Source: NZ13-RE01 sp964612975 (lineage in GTDB: Bacteria; Dictyoglomota; Dictyoglomia; Dictyoglomales; Dictyoglomaceae). From it: a stretch of 30,050 nt of DNA. Positions 1 to 7,217 of the stretch are shown one piece after another. Made by a program: the position numbers and the translations under genes. The notes beneath the pieces are model-generated. The model saw only the letters and a program-made list of their open reading frames with translations. It was not told the DNA's origin and searched no databases. Each line of letters opens with the position of its first letter. Position 1 is the stretch's first letter. The DNA lies in contig CAZTGC010000011.1 in NCBI GenBank assembly GCA_964612975.1, forward strand, positions 1-30,050, given 5' to 3'.

Positions 1-66
1 ATAGAGTGCTCCTGAAAATATAGATTTTATCTATACTCCTTAATATGTCAAGGGGAATTTTTAAAA
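1..66. repeat. 66-bp direct repeat, copy 1 (cut by window edge)
   Basis: Bases 1-66 are identical to 10802-10867. The copy probably continues left of the window, because the match begins at base 1. It contains a dyad, TATAGAT-ttt-ATCTATA, at 19-35. Read on the minus strand it holds a promoter-like pair: TTGACA (51-46), a 16-bp spacer and TAAAAT (29-24). The -10 sits inside the dyad, so the dyad could be an operator. Transcription would run left, out of the window. Confidence 0.9.
24..51 (-). promoter_or_regulatory. Promoter-like TTGACA-N16-TAAAAT in repeat copy 1
   Basis: On the minus strand a perfect -35 (51-46) is followed after 16 bp by TAAAAT (29-24), one mismatch from consensus. The predicted start is near base 17. 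The -10 overlaps a 7-bp inverted repeat. The target lies outside the window. Confidence 0.5.
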
Positions 67-301
67 TTTTTTGAATAGGTGAAGACATACTTACCAGGGT
101 GGAGGAAAGGATAGGAGAACAGTCTACCATGAATAGTACCCATATCATGAATTGAGAAAAATATCTGGAATAATAACAAGAATGTATTGAAAAAGAAACT
201 AGATACCTTTTCAACCGACTAATTTGCAATAAGAACATATTGTGACTTATTTTGAAATTTTAAATAAAAAGGAGTATAATATCCTTAGAGGAGGGATGAT
301 A

Positions 302-1477
302 TTGAGGAATAAGAAATCGAAAGATAAACTATCTTTGATCCTTGAAATTACAATCCTTCTTTCCTTCTTAATAGCAGGAGGAGCAATGGCTCTTAAGGGG
401 AATATTCCCATTCTTCCTGTACCTTTCTTGGATATAGAAATGCTTAAAGAATCTAGGTTTACCTCGGAAAGAAATGTGGAAGCCAAGTATTACCAAAAAC
501 TTGCCAATAACATGGTTCAGTGTCAGCTCTGTTTTCGGCGCTGTACCATACCTGACGGAGGAAGGGGATACTGTACCAATAGGGTAAACAGGAAAGGGAC
601 CCTTTATACTCTAGTATATGGTCATGTTACAGCTCAGATCGATCCTGTGGAAAAGGAACCTCTTCTCCACTTTCTTCCAGGAACCACTACCCTTTGTTTT
701 GGAACTGCAGGATGCAATTTAAGATGTACTTTCTGTCATAATTGGCATCTTTCCACCCGCACCCAAGAGGAACTTCGGCTTCCTTATCTTTCTCCCCAGG
801 AGGCAGTATCTAAAGCCCGAGGATATGGATGTTCCTCTATCTCTTTCACTTACAATGAGCCTACAGTTTTTTATGAATGGGTATATGATGTTTGCAGAAT
901 AGCAAAACAGAAGGGATTAAGAGTATATCTTCATACCAATGGGGCCATTAACAAAGAACCTCTTGAAGAACTTCTTAAATATCTTGATGCTGTCTGTGTG
1001 GATCTGAAGGGATTTACCGCAGAGTTTTATAGAGAGACTTCCTTCTCCCAGCTGGAACCTGTTCTTGCCACCCTGAAAACCATAAAGAAATCAGGAGTAT
1101 GGTTTGAAATTACCTGCCTTATCATTCCTACCCTCAATGATGATCCTACGAAGATAAGGGAAATGTGTATTTGGATAAGGGATAATTTAGGAAAAGAAAC
1201 TCCTGTGCATTTCAGCAGATTCTTCCCTGCCTATAAATTAACCCGCCTACCTCCTACCCCCATTGAGACCTTGGAAAGGGCAAGAGACATTGCTATGAAA
1301 GTAGGATTAGAATATGTCACCATTGGTAATGTTCCTGGACATGTAGCAAACAGCACCTTCTGTCCCAAATGTAAGAAGGTGGTAATTAGAAGAATCCATT
1401 TCCAGGTATTGGAGAATAATATTAGAGGAGGAAAGTGTAAGTTCTGTAATCACAGGATTCCCGGTGTCTGGGAATAA
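302..1477 (+). CDS. Membrane-anchored radical SAM protein, AmmeMemoRadiSam type
   Basis: This is a radical SAM enzyme of the PflA-activase-like COG1180 group. The best match is the AmmeMemoRadiSam family, whose substrate is not known. I chose the TTG at 302, which has GGAGG six bases upstream; ATG 296 and GTG 242 are alternatives with worse spacing. From that start the protein is about 391 aa. Residues 9-29 are a hydrophobic segment after a basic start, so it is probably anchored or exported, which is unusual for an Fe-S protein. Cysteines CQLC...C...C lie at about 74-91. The radical SAM CX3CX2C motif, CNLRCTFC, is at about 138-145. A C-terminal zinc-ribbon-like tail (CPKC...CKFC, ending in IPGVWE) is a family hallmark. 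No neighbouring Memo or AMMECR1 gene is seen. The next gene overlaps it by 14 bp, so this is the first gene of a three-gene operon. Confidence 0.85.
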   Translation: MRNKKSKDKLSLILEITILLSFLIAGGAMALKGNIPILPVPFLDIEMLKESRFTSERNVEAKYYQKLANNMVQCQLCFRRCTIPDGGRGYCTNRVNRKGTLYTLVYGHVTAQIDPVEKEPLLHFLPGTTTLCFGTAGCNLRCTFCHNWHLSTRTQEELRLPYLSPQEAVSKARGYGCSSISFTYNEPTVFYEWVYDVCRIAKQKGLRVYLHTNGAINKEPLEELLKYLDAVCVDLKGFTAEFYRETSFSQLEPVLATLKTIKKSGVWFEITCLIIPTLNDDPTKIREMCIWIRDNLGKETPVHFSRFFPAYKLTRLPPTPIETLERARDIAMKVGLEYVTIGNVPGHVANSTFCPKCKKVVIRRIHFQVLENNIRGGKCKFCNHRIPGVWE

Positions 1478-3704
1478 AAAAGATCTTCTCCTTCTGTCCT
1501 TTATTACGGTGGGATTGGGAGAAAGCATAGCCCAGGTACTGTTGATACGGGAACTTATTGTTAATTTTCAAGGTAATGAACTTTCCTTAGGGGTAATCTT
1601 TGCAAACTGGCTACTTCTCACCGCATTGGGAAGTGGGATCTTAGGAAGATGGGTCGATAAATTCCCTAAAAAACCTTCCCTTTTCTCCCTTACCCAAATT
1701 CTTTTCTTCCTAATTCTTCCCCTTCAAATTCTTCTTTCAAGAAGTGTGAACTCTTTAATAGGAATAGAGCCTGGAGAAATGGTACCTCTTCTTCTCATAT
1801 TCTATTCTTCCCTTCTGGTTCTTGCTCCTTCCTGTCTCCTTAACGGCTTTCAGTTTGCCCTGGGCTGTAGACTTCTTTCTGAAGAAGAAATCTCTGCAAT
1901 TTATATAGGAAGAATTTATATTGCAGAAGCCATGGGATGCATGATGGGAGGAGTTCTTTTCACCTATTTTTTAGTTTATCATTTTAATCCTTTACAGATA
2001 GCACTCTTTTCTGGATTGATGAACCTTATTACCGCCATACTTCTTCTTAAACCTCATTCCTTTTCCTTCTTTTTTACTTTATTTTTATTATGGGGTGGTA
2101 TTTACCTTTTTTCTTCTCAGAATATAAACCATTTAAATGAGATTTCCCGAAGGTGGCAATGGAGAAATCAGAAGCTGGTTTATCAGGAAGATTCAATTTA
2201 TGGAAATATTGCTATAACTAAAATGAATGGACAGCTGAATTTCTATGAAAATGGTCTTCTTCTCTTTGCCGCACCCTATCCTGATATAGCTTTTAATGAG
2301 GAATTAACTCATCTTTCCCTTCTTTTTCATCCCTCTCCCAAAAAAGTTCTTCTCCTTGGAGGAGGAATGGGGGGAGTTTTAAAGGAGATTGTTAAACACA
2401 ATGTAGAAGAGTTGGACTATGTGGAGTTAGACCCCTTGATTATTAATTTAGCTCGTAAATTTCTTCCTTACGAAGAAGATCCCAGGGTGAATCTGAAATA
2501 TACTGATGGAAGATTTTTTGTGAAGAGAAAAGAGAAAAAATATGATGGAGTAATCATGAATCTTCCTACTCCTTCTAACCTTCAGCTAAACAGATTTTAT
2601 ACCAGGGAGTTTTTCCAGGAAGTATCAAAAATACTAGCCCCTTCAGGAATCTTTTCCTTTGGGATGCCCGCCTCGGAATCCTATATGAGTGAAGAGATGG
2701 TAAGACAAAATAAGTGTATCTTTGAAACTTTAAAAGAGGTATTTCCGGAGGTTTTGATAATTCCTGGAGATTTTTGTATCTTTGTGGCTTTCCTTAGTAA
2801 AGGAAATATTCCCCCTTTAGAAGAGATCTTTCATCGCTTCCAGGAGAGAAAGCTCTCAACAAGGCTTATTACTTTACCATATCTTTACTATAAGTTTTCT
2901 CCCGAAAGAGCTATGTATTTTTTAAAAAAATTTTCAGGAGAAAAGGTTAGGATCAATCGAGATCTCCAACCCCTGGCAACCTTTTACAATCTTTCACTCT
3001 GGAATGTCATCTTCTATCCAGAAAGTAGAAGCTTTTTCCAAGGAATTCAAAGGATAAAATGGTGGTTTTTTCCTTTTCTTTTCCTTTCTTTTTTTCCCTT
3101 CCTCTTTCTCCTAAAGAAATCAAATATAATATCTGTAATTTTTGCTATTATAACCACAGGATTTTTTGGTTTAACCTTCAACATCATTTTAGTTTTTTCC
3201 TTTCAAATTCTCTATGGATATCTCTACCATAAAATGGGTATACTGACCTCTGCCTTCATGTTGGGACTTGCCTTAGGAGGTTATTATATGAATTACAGAA
3301 TGGAAAGGATTAAGGAAAATTTTAAGGTTTTAAAGAAGATAGAGACTTTGATAATAAGTTATTCTTTTTTTCTTCCCTTTATTCTCATGCTTCTTTTCAC
3401 CCATTCCCAAGAAGTATCCCTTTTTACTGAGTTTCTATTATACCTTCTTAACTGTAACACAGGATTTTTGGTGGGACTTCAGTTTCCCCTTGCCAGTAGG
3501 ATATATCTTTCAAAGGAGAAAAGGGTTGGAAAATCTGCTGGAATTCTTTACGCCTCGGATCTTCTGGGAGCAGTTATGGGAGCAATTCTTGTGGCTACCT
3601 TTTTCATTCCCCTCTATGGAATTATAAGGACCTGTTTTCTGGTTTTCTTTCTCAAAATTATGAGTCTTGGAGTGCTTAGAATATGGGGACAAATCTCCCT
3701 TTAG
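1464..3704 (+). CDS. Multi-spanning membrane protein with spermidine-synthase-like domain
   Basis: This 746-aa protein has three parts. An N-terminal block of about seven hydrophobic segments (to about residue 215) is followed by a Rossmann domain of the spermidine synthase family (about 235-460) and then a second membrane block (about 525-740). The SAM/dcSAM-binding glycine loop appears as GGGMGG near residue 300, and VELDP follows. The motif that normally carries the catalytic aspartates reads NLPTPS near 366, so ordinary aminopropyl transfer is doubtful. The best label is 'fused MFS/spermidine synthase-like'. The start is a GTG inside the radical SAM gene, and I see no clear ribosome-binding site, which suggests translational coupling. 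The 3' end overlaps the next gene by 22 bp. Function is unknown; the neighbours point to modification or redox work at the membrane. Confidence 0.8.
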   Translation: MSGNKKDLLLLSFITVGLGESIAQVLLIRELIVNFQGNELSLGVIFANWLLLTALGSGILGRWVDKFPKKPSLFSLTQILFFLILPLQILLSRSVNSLIGIEPGEMVPLLLIFYSSLLVLAPSCLLNGFQFALGCRLLSEEEISAIYIGRIYIAEAMGCMMGGVLFTYFLVYHFNPLQIALFSGLMNLITAILLLKPHSFSFFFTLFLLWGGIYLFSSQNINHLNEISRRWQWRNQKLVYQEDSIYGNIAITKMNGQLNFYENGLLLFAAPYPDIAFNEELTHLSLLFHPSPKKVLLLGGGMGGVLKEIVKHNVEELDYVELDPLIINLARKFLPYEEDPRVNLKYTDGRFFVKRKEKKYDGVIMNLPTPSNLQLNRFYTREFFQEVSKILAPSGIFSFGMPASESYMSEEMVRQNKCIFETLKEVFPEVLIIPGDFCIFVAFLSKGNIPPLEEIFHRFQERKLSTRLITLPYLYYKFSPERAMYFLKKFSGEKVRINRDLQPLATFYNLSLWNVIFYPESRSFFQGIQRIKWWFFPFLFLSFFPFLFLLKKSNIISVIFAIITTGFFGLTFNIILVFSFQILYGYLYHKMGILTSAFMLGLALGGYYMNYRMERIKENFKVLKKIETLIISYSFFLPFILMLLFTHSQEVSLFTEFLLYLLNCNTGFLVGLQFPLASRIYLSKEKRVGKSAGILYASDLLGAVMGAILVATFFIPLYGIIRTCFLVFFLKIMSLGVLRIWGQISL

Positions 3705-4357
3705 AACTATTTATTGCTGGTCTCACCTTAAGCTTTAGTTCCTGCACCATATCTTGTGCTCCCCCCTTACTAATATACCTGGCAGGAACCACTAAGGGCT
3801 GGAAGGAAGGGGTAAAAACCATTTTAATCTTTTCCCTTTTCCGCTTATTAAGCTATTTTTTACTGGGATTTCTTTCTGGTTTATTGGGAATATTTGTCAT
3901 CCATGCCCTTCAAGATGAAATACTTCTTCGTTATATCCTAATGGTGATAGGAGGTTTCATCTCCCTTACAGGAATTTTTATGATCTGGGGAAGGGAATCT
4001 TTCCTTCCCCTTTGTAGAATACTTTTCGAGGGTACTGTTAAAAATAAGATACTTACTATGGCTTTGCTGGGTCTTTTCATGAATATTTCTTTTCCCTGTG
4101 CTCCTCTATTAAGTATTCTTACATATATAGCCTTTACCGTGGAAAATCCCTGGATGGGAGGTTTTTATGGTTTTTGTTTTGGAATAGGCTCAGCCCTCAT
4201 CACACCATTATTTTTTTGGGGAGCATTAGCAAGTATCCTTCCCACATTTTTCTTCCGAAACCGCATAATCCTTGAGATCTTCAAAAAAGCCTGTGGATTT
4301 TTATTCTTTATTTTTGGATTACGCTTTATACTTAACTCCTTAGGAATACTTCCATAA
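3683..4357 (+). CDS. CcdA/DsbD-like transmembrane thiol transporter
   Basis: This 224-aa protein has about six membrane segments and is of the DsbD transmembrane / CcdA / 'TauE-SafE-like' type. Two Cys-Ala-Pro motifs lie at matching places in the two halves, SCAPPLL near residue 25 and CAPLLS near 145. This fits the paired, membrane-embedded reactive cysteines that carry reducing power from cytosolic thioredoxin to the outside in the CcdA/DsbD family. It starts inside the end of the spermidine-synthase-like gene, so the three genes form one operon. I infer that it supplies electrons to an extracytoplasmic partner, possibly the anchored radical SAM protein. A thioredoxin-like partner is not in this operon, but a secreted one is at 12574-13302. 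Confidence 0.75.
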   Translation: MGTNLPLELFIAGLTLSFSSCTISCAPPLLIYLAGTTKGWKEGVKTILIFSLFRLLSYFLLGFLSGLLGIFVIHALQDEILLRYILMVIGGFISLTGIFMIWGRESFLPLCRILFEGTVKNKILTMALLGLFMNISFPCAPLLSILTYIAFTVENPWMGGFYGFCFGIGSALITPLFFWGALASILPTFFFRNRIILEIFKKACGFLFFIFGLRFILNSLGILP

Positions 4358-4479
4358 TAGCTCTCACTATCTTAATTTTCTACTTCTACAACATCTCCCA
4401 TATTAGTATTTCAACTTACCCACCGAATAATGTCAATGGTCTAGGGAGAAACTCCTCGAATAAGACTATCTCAGAACAT

Positions 4480-4692
4480 AAAGGTGATAAAAATTGATGG
4501 GAGATTATCAATGATGAATTTTTTTAAAAATTAGAACTATGCAGAGATTATTAAGAATTATAATGAAAGTTTGGAACTTATGGAAAAACCGATGGTTTAT
4601 TTACCCAAATTGAATGATTTTTGGATATGACAAAACTATCTTACAAAGATTTTGCCTATGCAGAATTTAGAAATTTAAAACAAAAAACATAA
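4480..4692 (+). pseudogene. Probable decayed coding remnant, family not recognised
   Basis: The 361-bp gap from 4358 to 4718 has no intact gene. Coding-like peptide can be read on the plus strand if stops and frameshifts are bridged. One frame gives NESLELMEKPMVYLPKLNDFW (about 4563-4625, ending at TGA), and the next gives MTKLSYKDFAYAEFRNLKQK (about 4629-4688). The joined reading looks like a real protein that has picked up stops. I do not recognise the family, and chance cannot be excluded in AT-rich DNA. Confidence 0.35.
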
Positions 4693-4718
4693 AAAAAGAG
4701 TTAGAAGAGGTTTAAATC

Positions 4719-5135
4719 TTATTCTCCTATTATTTTTACTAAAACCCTCTTTCTTCTTTTGCCATCAAACTCCCCATAAAATACCTGTTCCCATGGGCCT
4801 AAATCAAGTTTTCCATTGGTTATAGCAATAACCACTTCACGCCCCATTATAGTTCTTTTTAAATGAGCATCGGCATTATTCTCTCCCACATTATGATAAT
4901 ATTGGCCATAGGGTTTTTCAGGAGCAAGTTTTTCAAGCCACACTTCAAAATCCTTATGTAAACCTGGTTCATCATCATTTATAAATACACTAGCTGTAAT
5001 ATGCATAGCATTACAAAGAAGTAATCCTTCTTTAATACCACTTTCTTCTACACATTTTTGCAATGTATCGGTAATATTAAAAAAGGCTCTTCTCGTGGGA
5101 ATTTCAAACCAAAGCTCTTTTCTATAAGACTTCAT
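4719..5135 (-). CDS. YjbQ/UPF0047 family protein
   Basis: This 138-aa protein matches the YjbQ family (COG0432), sometimes annotated as secondary thiamine-phosphate synthase from weak complementation data; its true role is uncertain. Family features seen are the HITASVFINDDEPGLHKD segment, YYHNVGENNADAHLK with its conserved His residues, and the ending LDLGPWEQVFYGEFDG. The length is normal. I chose the ATG at 5135; an in-frame TTG at 5138 is also possible, and GGAGG lies 9 or 6 bases upstream respectively. A perfect minus-strand TATAAT lies near 5159-5164, but its -35 is poor. It stands alone between eroded regions. Confidence 0.9.
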   Translation of the reverse strand: MKSYRKELWFEIPTRRAFFNITDTLQKCVEESGIKEGLLLCNAMHITASVFINDDEPGLHKDFEVWLEKLAPEKPYGQYYHNVGENNADAHLKRTIMGREVVIAITNGKLDLGPWEQVFYGEFDGKRRKRVLVKIIGE

Positions 5136-5206
5136 CAAAATTCACCTCCTACACAACTATTATACTACTATCAAAACAAGGTAGCTCATAATAAAGTATG
5201 AGCTTT

Positions 5207-5332
5207 TCACTTTGGAGGTATCAACCATACTCCAAAAGAGGCGGCAACTTCTTTCCCTCCTTTGAATCTAAGCATAGGAGAGAAAGTATTTCCTAAAACA
5301 CCTGCCAAAGTGGAGATAATACATTTCTCTAA
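5207..5332 (-). pseudogene. plsY fragment (glycerol-3-phosphate acyltransferase remnant)
   Basis: The minus-strand frame ending at the TGA at 5209-5207 reads IISTLAGVLGNTFSPM and then RFKGGKEVAASFGV. This is recognisable as the conserved central region of PlsY (LAAVLGH..P..L.FKGGKGVAT..GV). Intact PlsY is about 200 aa; only about 40 remain. The invariant glycine in GGKGVAT is E here. Upstream the frame meets a stop near 5340. It is a gene fragment, and the cell presumably has an intact plsY elsewhere. Confidence 0.7.
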
Positions 5333-5418
5333 ATCTCAAAATTTCTATTTTTAGAGATGACTTTTTAAAACCTTGTAAAATTTGATATCATTTTAAAAAA
5401 TGCTTTAAGGAGAATATT

Positions 5419-6357
5419 ATGAGCTTGGATGTATTGACTATTGGAGAGATCTTAGTAGAGATAATGGCTCAAAATATTGATCAAGATTTTTTACATCCTG
5501 GTGAGTTTTTAGGACCTTTTCCCAGTGGAGCTCCTGCTATTTTTATAGATCAAGTTGCAAGATTAGGTTTAAAGGGTGGAATTTTAGGATGTATAGGTGA
5601 AGATGATTTTGGTAAAAATGTATTTGAAAGGTTAAAAAAAGACGGAGTTGATGTAAGTTTAATAAAGAAATCAAAAGAATATCTAACAGGAATTGCCTTT
5701 GTTACATACTTCTCAAATGGGGAAAGAAAATTTATATTTCATCTCCCCCATTCTGCTGTTGGTCAAATATCTCCTGAAGATGTATCGGAAGAATTAATGA
5801 AAAACATTAAATGTCTTCATATAATGGGATGTTCCCTTGCTATAAATGATAATGTTAGAAAAGCTATTGAAAAAGCATTAGATTTATCCTTTGAATTTGA
5901 TAAAATGATAACCTTTGATCCCAACATTAGAGTTGAATTGGGATTATCAGAGGAATATCTAAAGACTATTAATAGGATCCTATCTAAAATTTCTATCATA
6001 CTTTCGGGAGAAAGGGAATTATTAACTATAACAGGAAAAAGGGATTTAACATCGGCAATTAATTATTTAAAGGATATAGGAATTAAAATTATTGTTTTGA
6101 AAAAAGGAAAAAATGGAGGAGAAGCTTATTATGGAGATAAAGTTTATAGAGTTGCTCCCATTAAAATTGAAGAGGTGGATCCTACAGGAGCAGGAGATTG
6201 CTTTGATGCTGGCTTCATAGTAAGCATTTTAGAAGGATACACTGTTGAGGAGGCATTAATAAGAGCAAATATAATAGGGGCCCTTAGTGTTACTAAAAAA
6301 GGCCCCATGGAGGGAGTGGTAGCTAGAGATATCTTAGAAAAATTTCTTAAAGGTTAA
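5419..6357 (+). CDS. PfkB-family carbohydrate kinase
   Basis: This 312-aa cytoplasmic kinase transfers phosphate from ATP to a sugar, sugar acid or nucleoside; the substrate cannot be set from sequence. The N-terminus has LTIGEILVEIM and GAPAIFIDQVARLG with GGILGCIGEDDFG. The C-terminal PfkB signature DPTGAGDCFDAGF (about 252-264) carries the catalytic Asp and the anion-hole GAGD. Length is typical of the ribokinase/KDG kinase group. AAGGAG lies about 7 bases before the ATG. It is a single gene with no sugar transporter or partner enzyme next to it. The gene ends 16 bp before the convergent small ORF at 6374. Confidence 0.9.
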   Translation: MSLDVLTIGEILVEIMAQNIDQDFLHPGEFLGPFPSGAPAIFIDQVARLGLKGGILGCIGEDDFGKNVFERLKKDGVDVSLIKKSKEYLTGIAFVTYFSNGERKFIFHLPHSAVGQISPEDVSEELMKNIKCLHIMGCSLAINDNVRKAIEKALDLSFEFDKMITFDPNIRVELGLSEEYLKTINRILSKISIILSGERELLTITGKRDLTSAINYLKDIGIKIIVLKKGKNGGEAYYGDKVYRVAPIKIEEVDPTGAGDCFDAGFIVSILEGYTVEEALIRANIIGALSVTKKGPMEGVVARDILEKFLKG

Positions 6358-6373
6358 TTGAAAAAGGGTAATC

Positions 6374-6679
6374 CTATAAAACTCTTTTAATCTCATTTCT
6401 AATTAAATCCATAGGATCATTTTTGATTTTCCCCTCTCTTATGAGAAAATAAGAGTCATAAAAATACTGATAAACAAATTTCATATCTATACCTTTTGAA
6501 AAATCATTAAGAAGATTAATTAAAGCCTCCTTTACTGTTTTATATTCCCAATAATATCTTACCCTATCTAAAAGATTGTACCAAATATCAAATTCTATGT
6601 TTTCTGTATTCTTATAATAATTTTTCCAGTATTTACCATCCTTCAAAATTCTAATCCCATCTTGGATCATACTTCTCAA
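6374..6679 (-). CDS. Small protein, family not recognised; possible 3' part of a decayed gene
   Basis: A 101-aa ORF begins with ATG at 6679. I do not recognise its family. It is rich in Tyr, Trp, Lys and Asp (YWKNYYKNTENIEF, RVRYYWEYKTVKEALINL) and has no membrane segment. The same frame stays open upstream for about 28 more codons, to near 6763, and reads naturally (EEKKEYLFVEAYSTDYQIKE), but no good start or ribosome-binding site is seen there. It may therefore be the 3' part of a longer gene that has lost its 5' end. It converges with the kinase gene. Confidence 0.45.
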   Translation of the reverse strand: MRSMIQDGIRILKDGKYWKNYYKNTENIEFDIWYNLLDRVRYYWEYKTVKEALINLLNDFSKGIDMKFVYQYFYDSYFLIREGKIKNDPMDLIRNEIKRVL

Positions 6680-6763
6680 GGCTTCCTTTATCTGATAATC
6701 AGTAGAATAGGCTTCTACAAATAAATATTCCTTTTTTTCCTCTATCAGAGGAGCTCTTTAAAA

Positions 6764-7020
6764 GAATTATGAGCTTGCTAAACTCAAATCTGAAGATTCT
6801 TTAGAAGAGGCGAAATGGAGGATTTAGTTCTATTCCTAAAAAATGGTAGGGTATCCTTCTACTCTTTAAGATCTCTTTCGCTTCCTCCACAAAATTCCTT
6901 CCTTATTATTATCTTTAAATATTTCTCTCAGTTTATGAGAGAAAGGTAACTTCAATTCTTTTTATAACTTCTTTTAATATGGCAAGTATCTCTGTACCTA
7001 TCCGGGAATTCAATTTCTAA
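6764..7020 (-). other. Gene-free stretch with coding-like but interrupted minus-strand frames
   Basis: Together with 7021-7217 this is the gap between the small ORF and amt. Minus-strand frames give short coding-like pieces, such as AKEILKSRRIPYHFLGIELN (about 6802-6883), broken by stops. They may be eroded sequence of the gene whose 3' part is at 6374-6679. I recognise no family. Confidence 0.25.
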
Positions 7021-7025
7021 ATCCG

Positions 7026-7054
7026 TTGACATAGTATTATTTATTTGTTATAAT
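7026..7054 (+). promoter_or_regulatory. Consensus promoter of amt-glnK
   Basis: TTGACA (7026-7031), a 17-bp spacer and TATAAT (7049-7054) form a perfect housekeeping promoter. The predicted start is near 7061, which leaves a leader of about 157 nt before the amt ATG. So strong a promoter with a long structured leader suggests control after initiation. Confidence 0.85.
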
Positions 7055-7062
7055 TTCATTCA

Positions 7063-7086
7063 AACTAGAAGTTCTATATTCTAGTT
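7063..7086 (+). promoter_or_regulatory. 5' leader hairpin of amt
   Basis: AACTAGAA (7063-7070) and TTCTAGTT (7079-7086) form a perfect 8-bp stem with an 8-base loop, at the very 5' end of the predicted transcript. Its loop lacks the A1/G4 hexaloop pattern, so it may only protect the mRNA end. Confidence 0.5.
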
Positions 7087-7088
7087 AT

Positions 7089-7116
7089 CTGTTCTGGCAG
7101 AGAAGTCAGAGAGCAG
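7089..7116 (+). promoter_or_regulatory. Candidate ANTAR-binding hairpin in amt leader
   Basis: TTCTGGC (7092-7098) pairs with GTCAGAG (7105-7111) and encloses the hexaloop AGAGAA (7099-7104). Loop position 1 is A and position 4 is G, the two conserved bases of known ANTAR target hairpins. An outer CTG/CAG (7089-7091 with 7114-7116) lengthens the stem across a 2-nt bulge. A GAF-ANTAR gene lies 3 kb downstream on the other strand. Confidence 0.5.
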
Positions 7117-7141
7117 TGTTGTTTATAACCCTTTTAATCTT

Positions 7142-7185
7142 ATCCTCCACCGTTGGAAATCCCTAAAGAAGGGCTTTTGTAGTTT
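7142..7185 (+). terminator. Possible leader terminator overlapping a second A1/G4 hairpin
   Basis: CCCT (7161-7164) pairs with AGGG (7170-7173), extended by GAAA (7156-7159) with TTTT (7175-7178), and is followed by a short U-rich run. A second small hairpin, TCC-ACCGTT-GGA (7146-7157), also has A1 and G4 in its hexaloop. It uses bases 7156-7157 of the terminator arm, so the two folds exclude each other. Both stems are short and the U-tract is weak. Confidence 0.35.
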
Positions 7186-7217
7186 ATCTATTTATATGCC
7201 TAAAAGGAGGAAATAAA

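Noticed and set aside
66..241. Coding-like frame (EDILTRVEERIGEQSTMNST) before the radical SAM gene
   Set aside because: It is short and followed by several stops, and no family is recognised, so it is too weak to annotate.
6978..7000. ATGGCAAGTATCTCTGTACC upstream of amt as a third nitrogen box
   Set aside because: It lacks the CGG/CCG symmetry and the GCCTTTTTAAA part, and its distance to the -35 differs.
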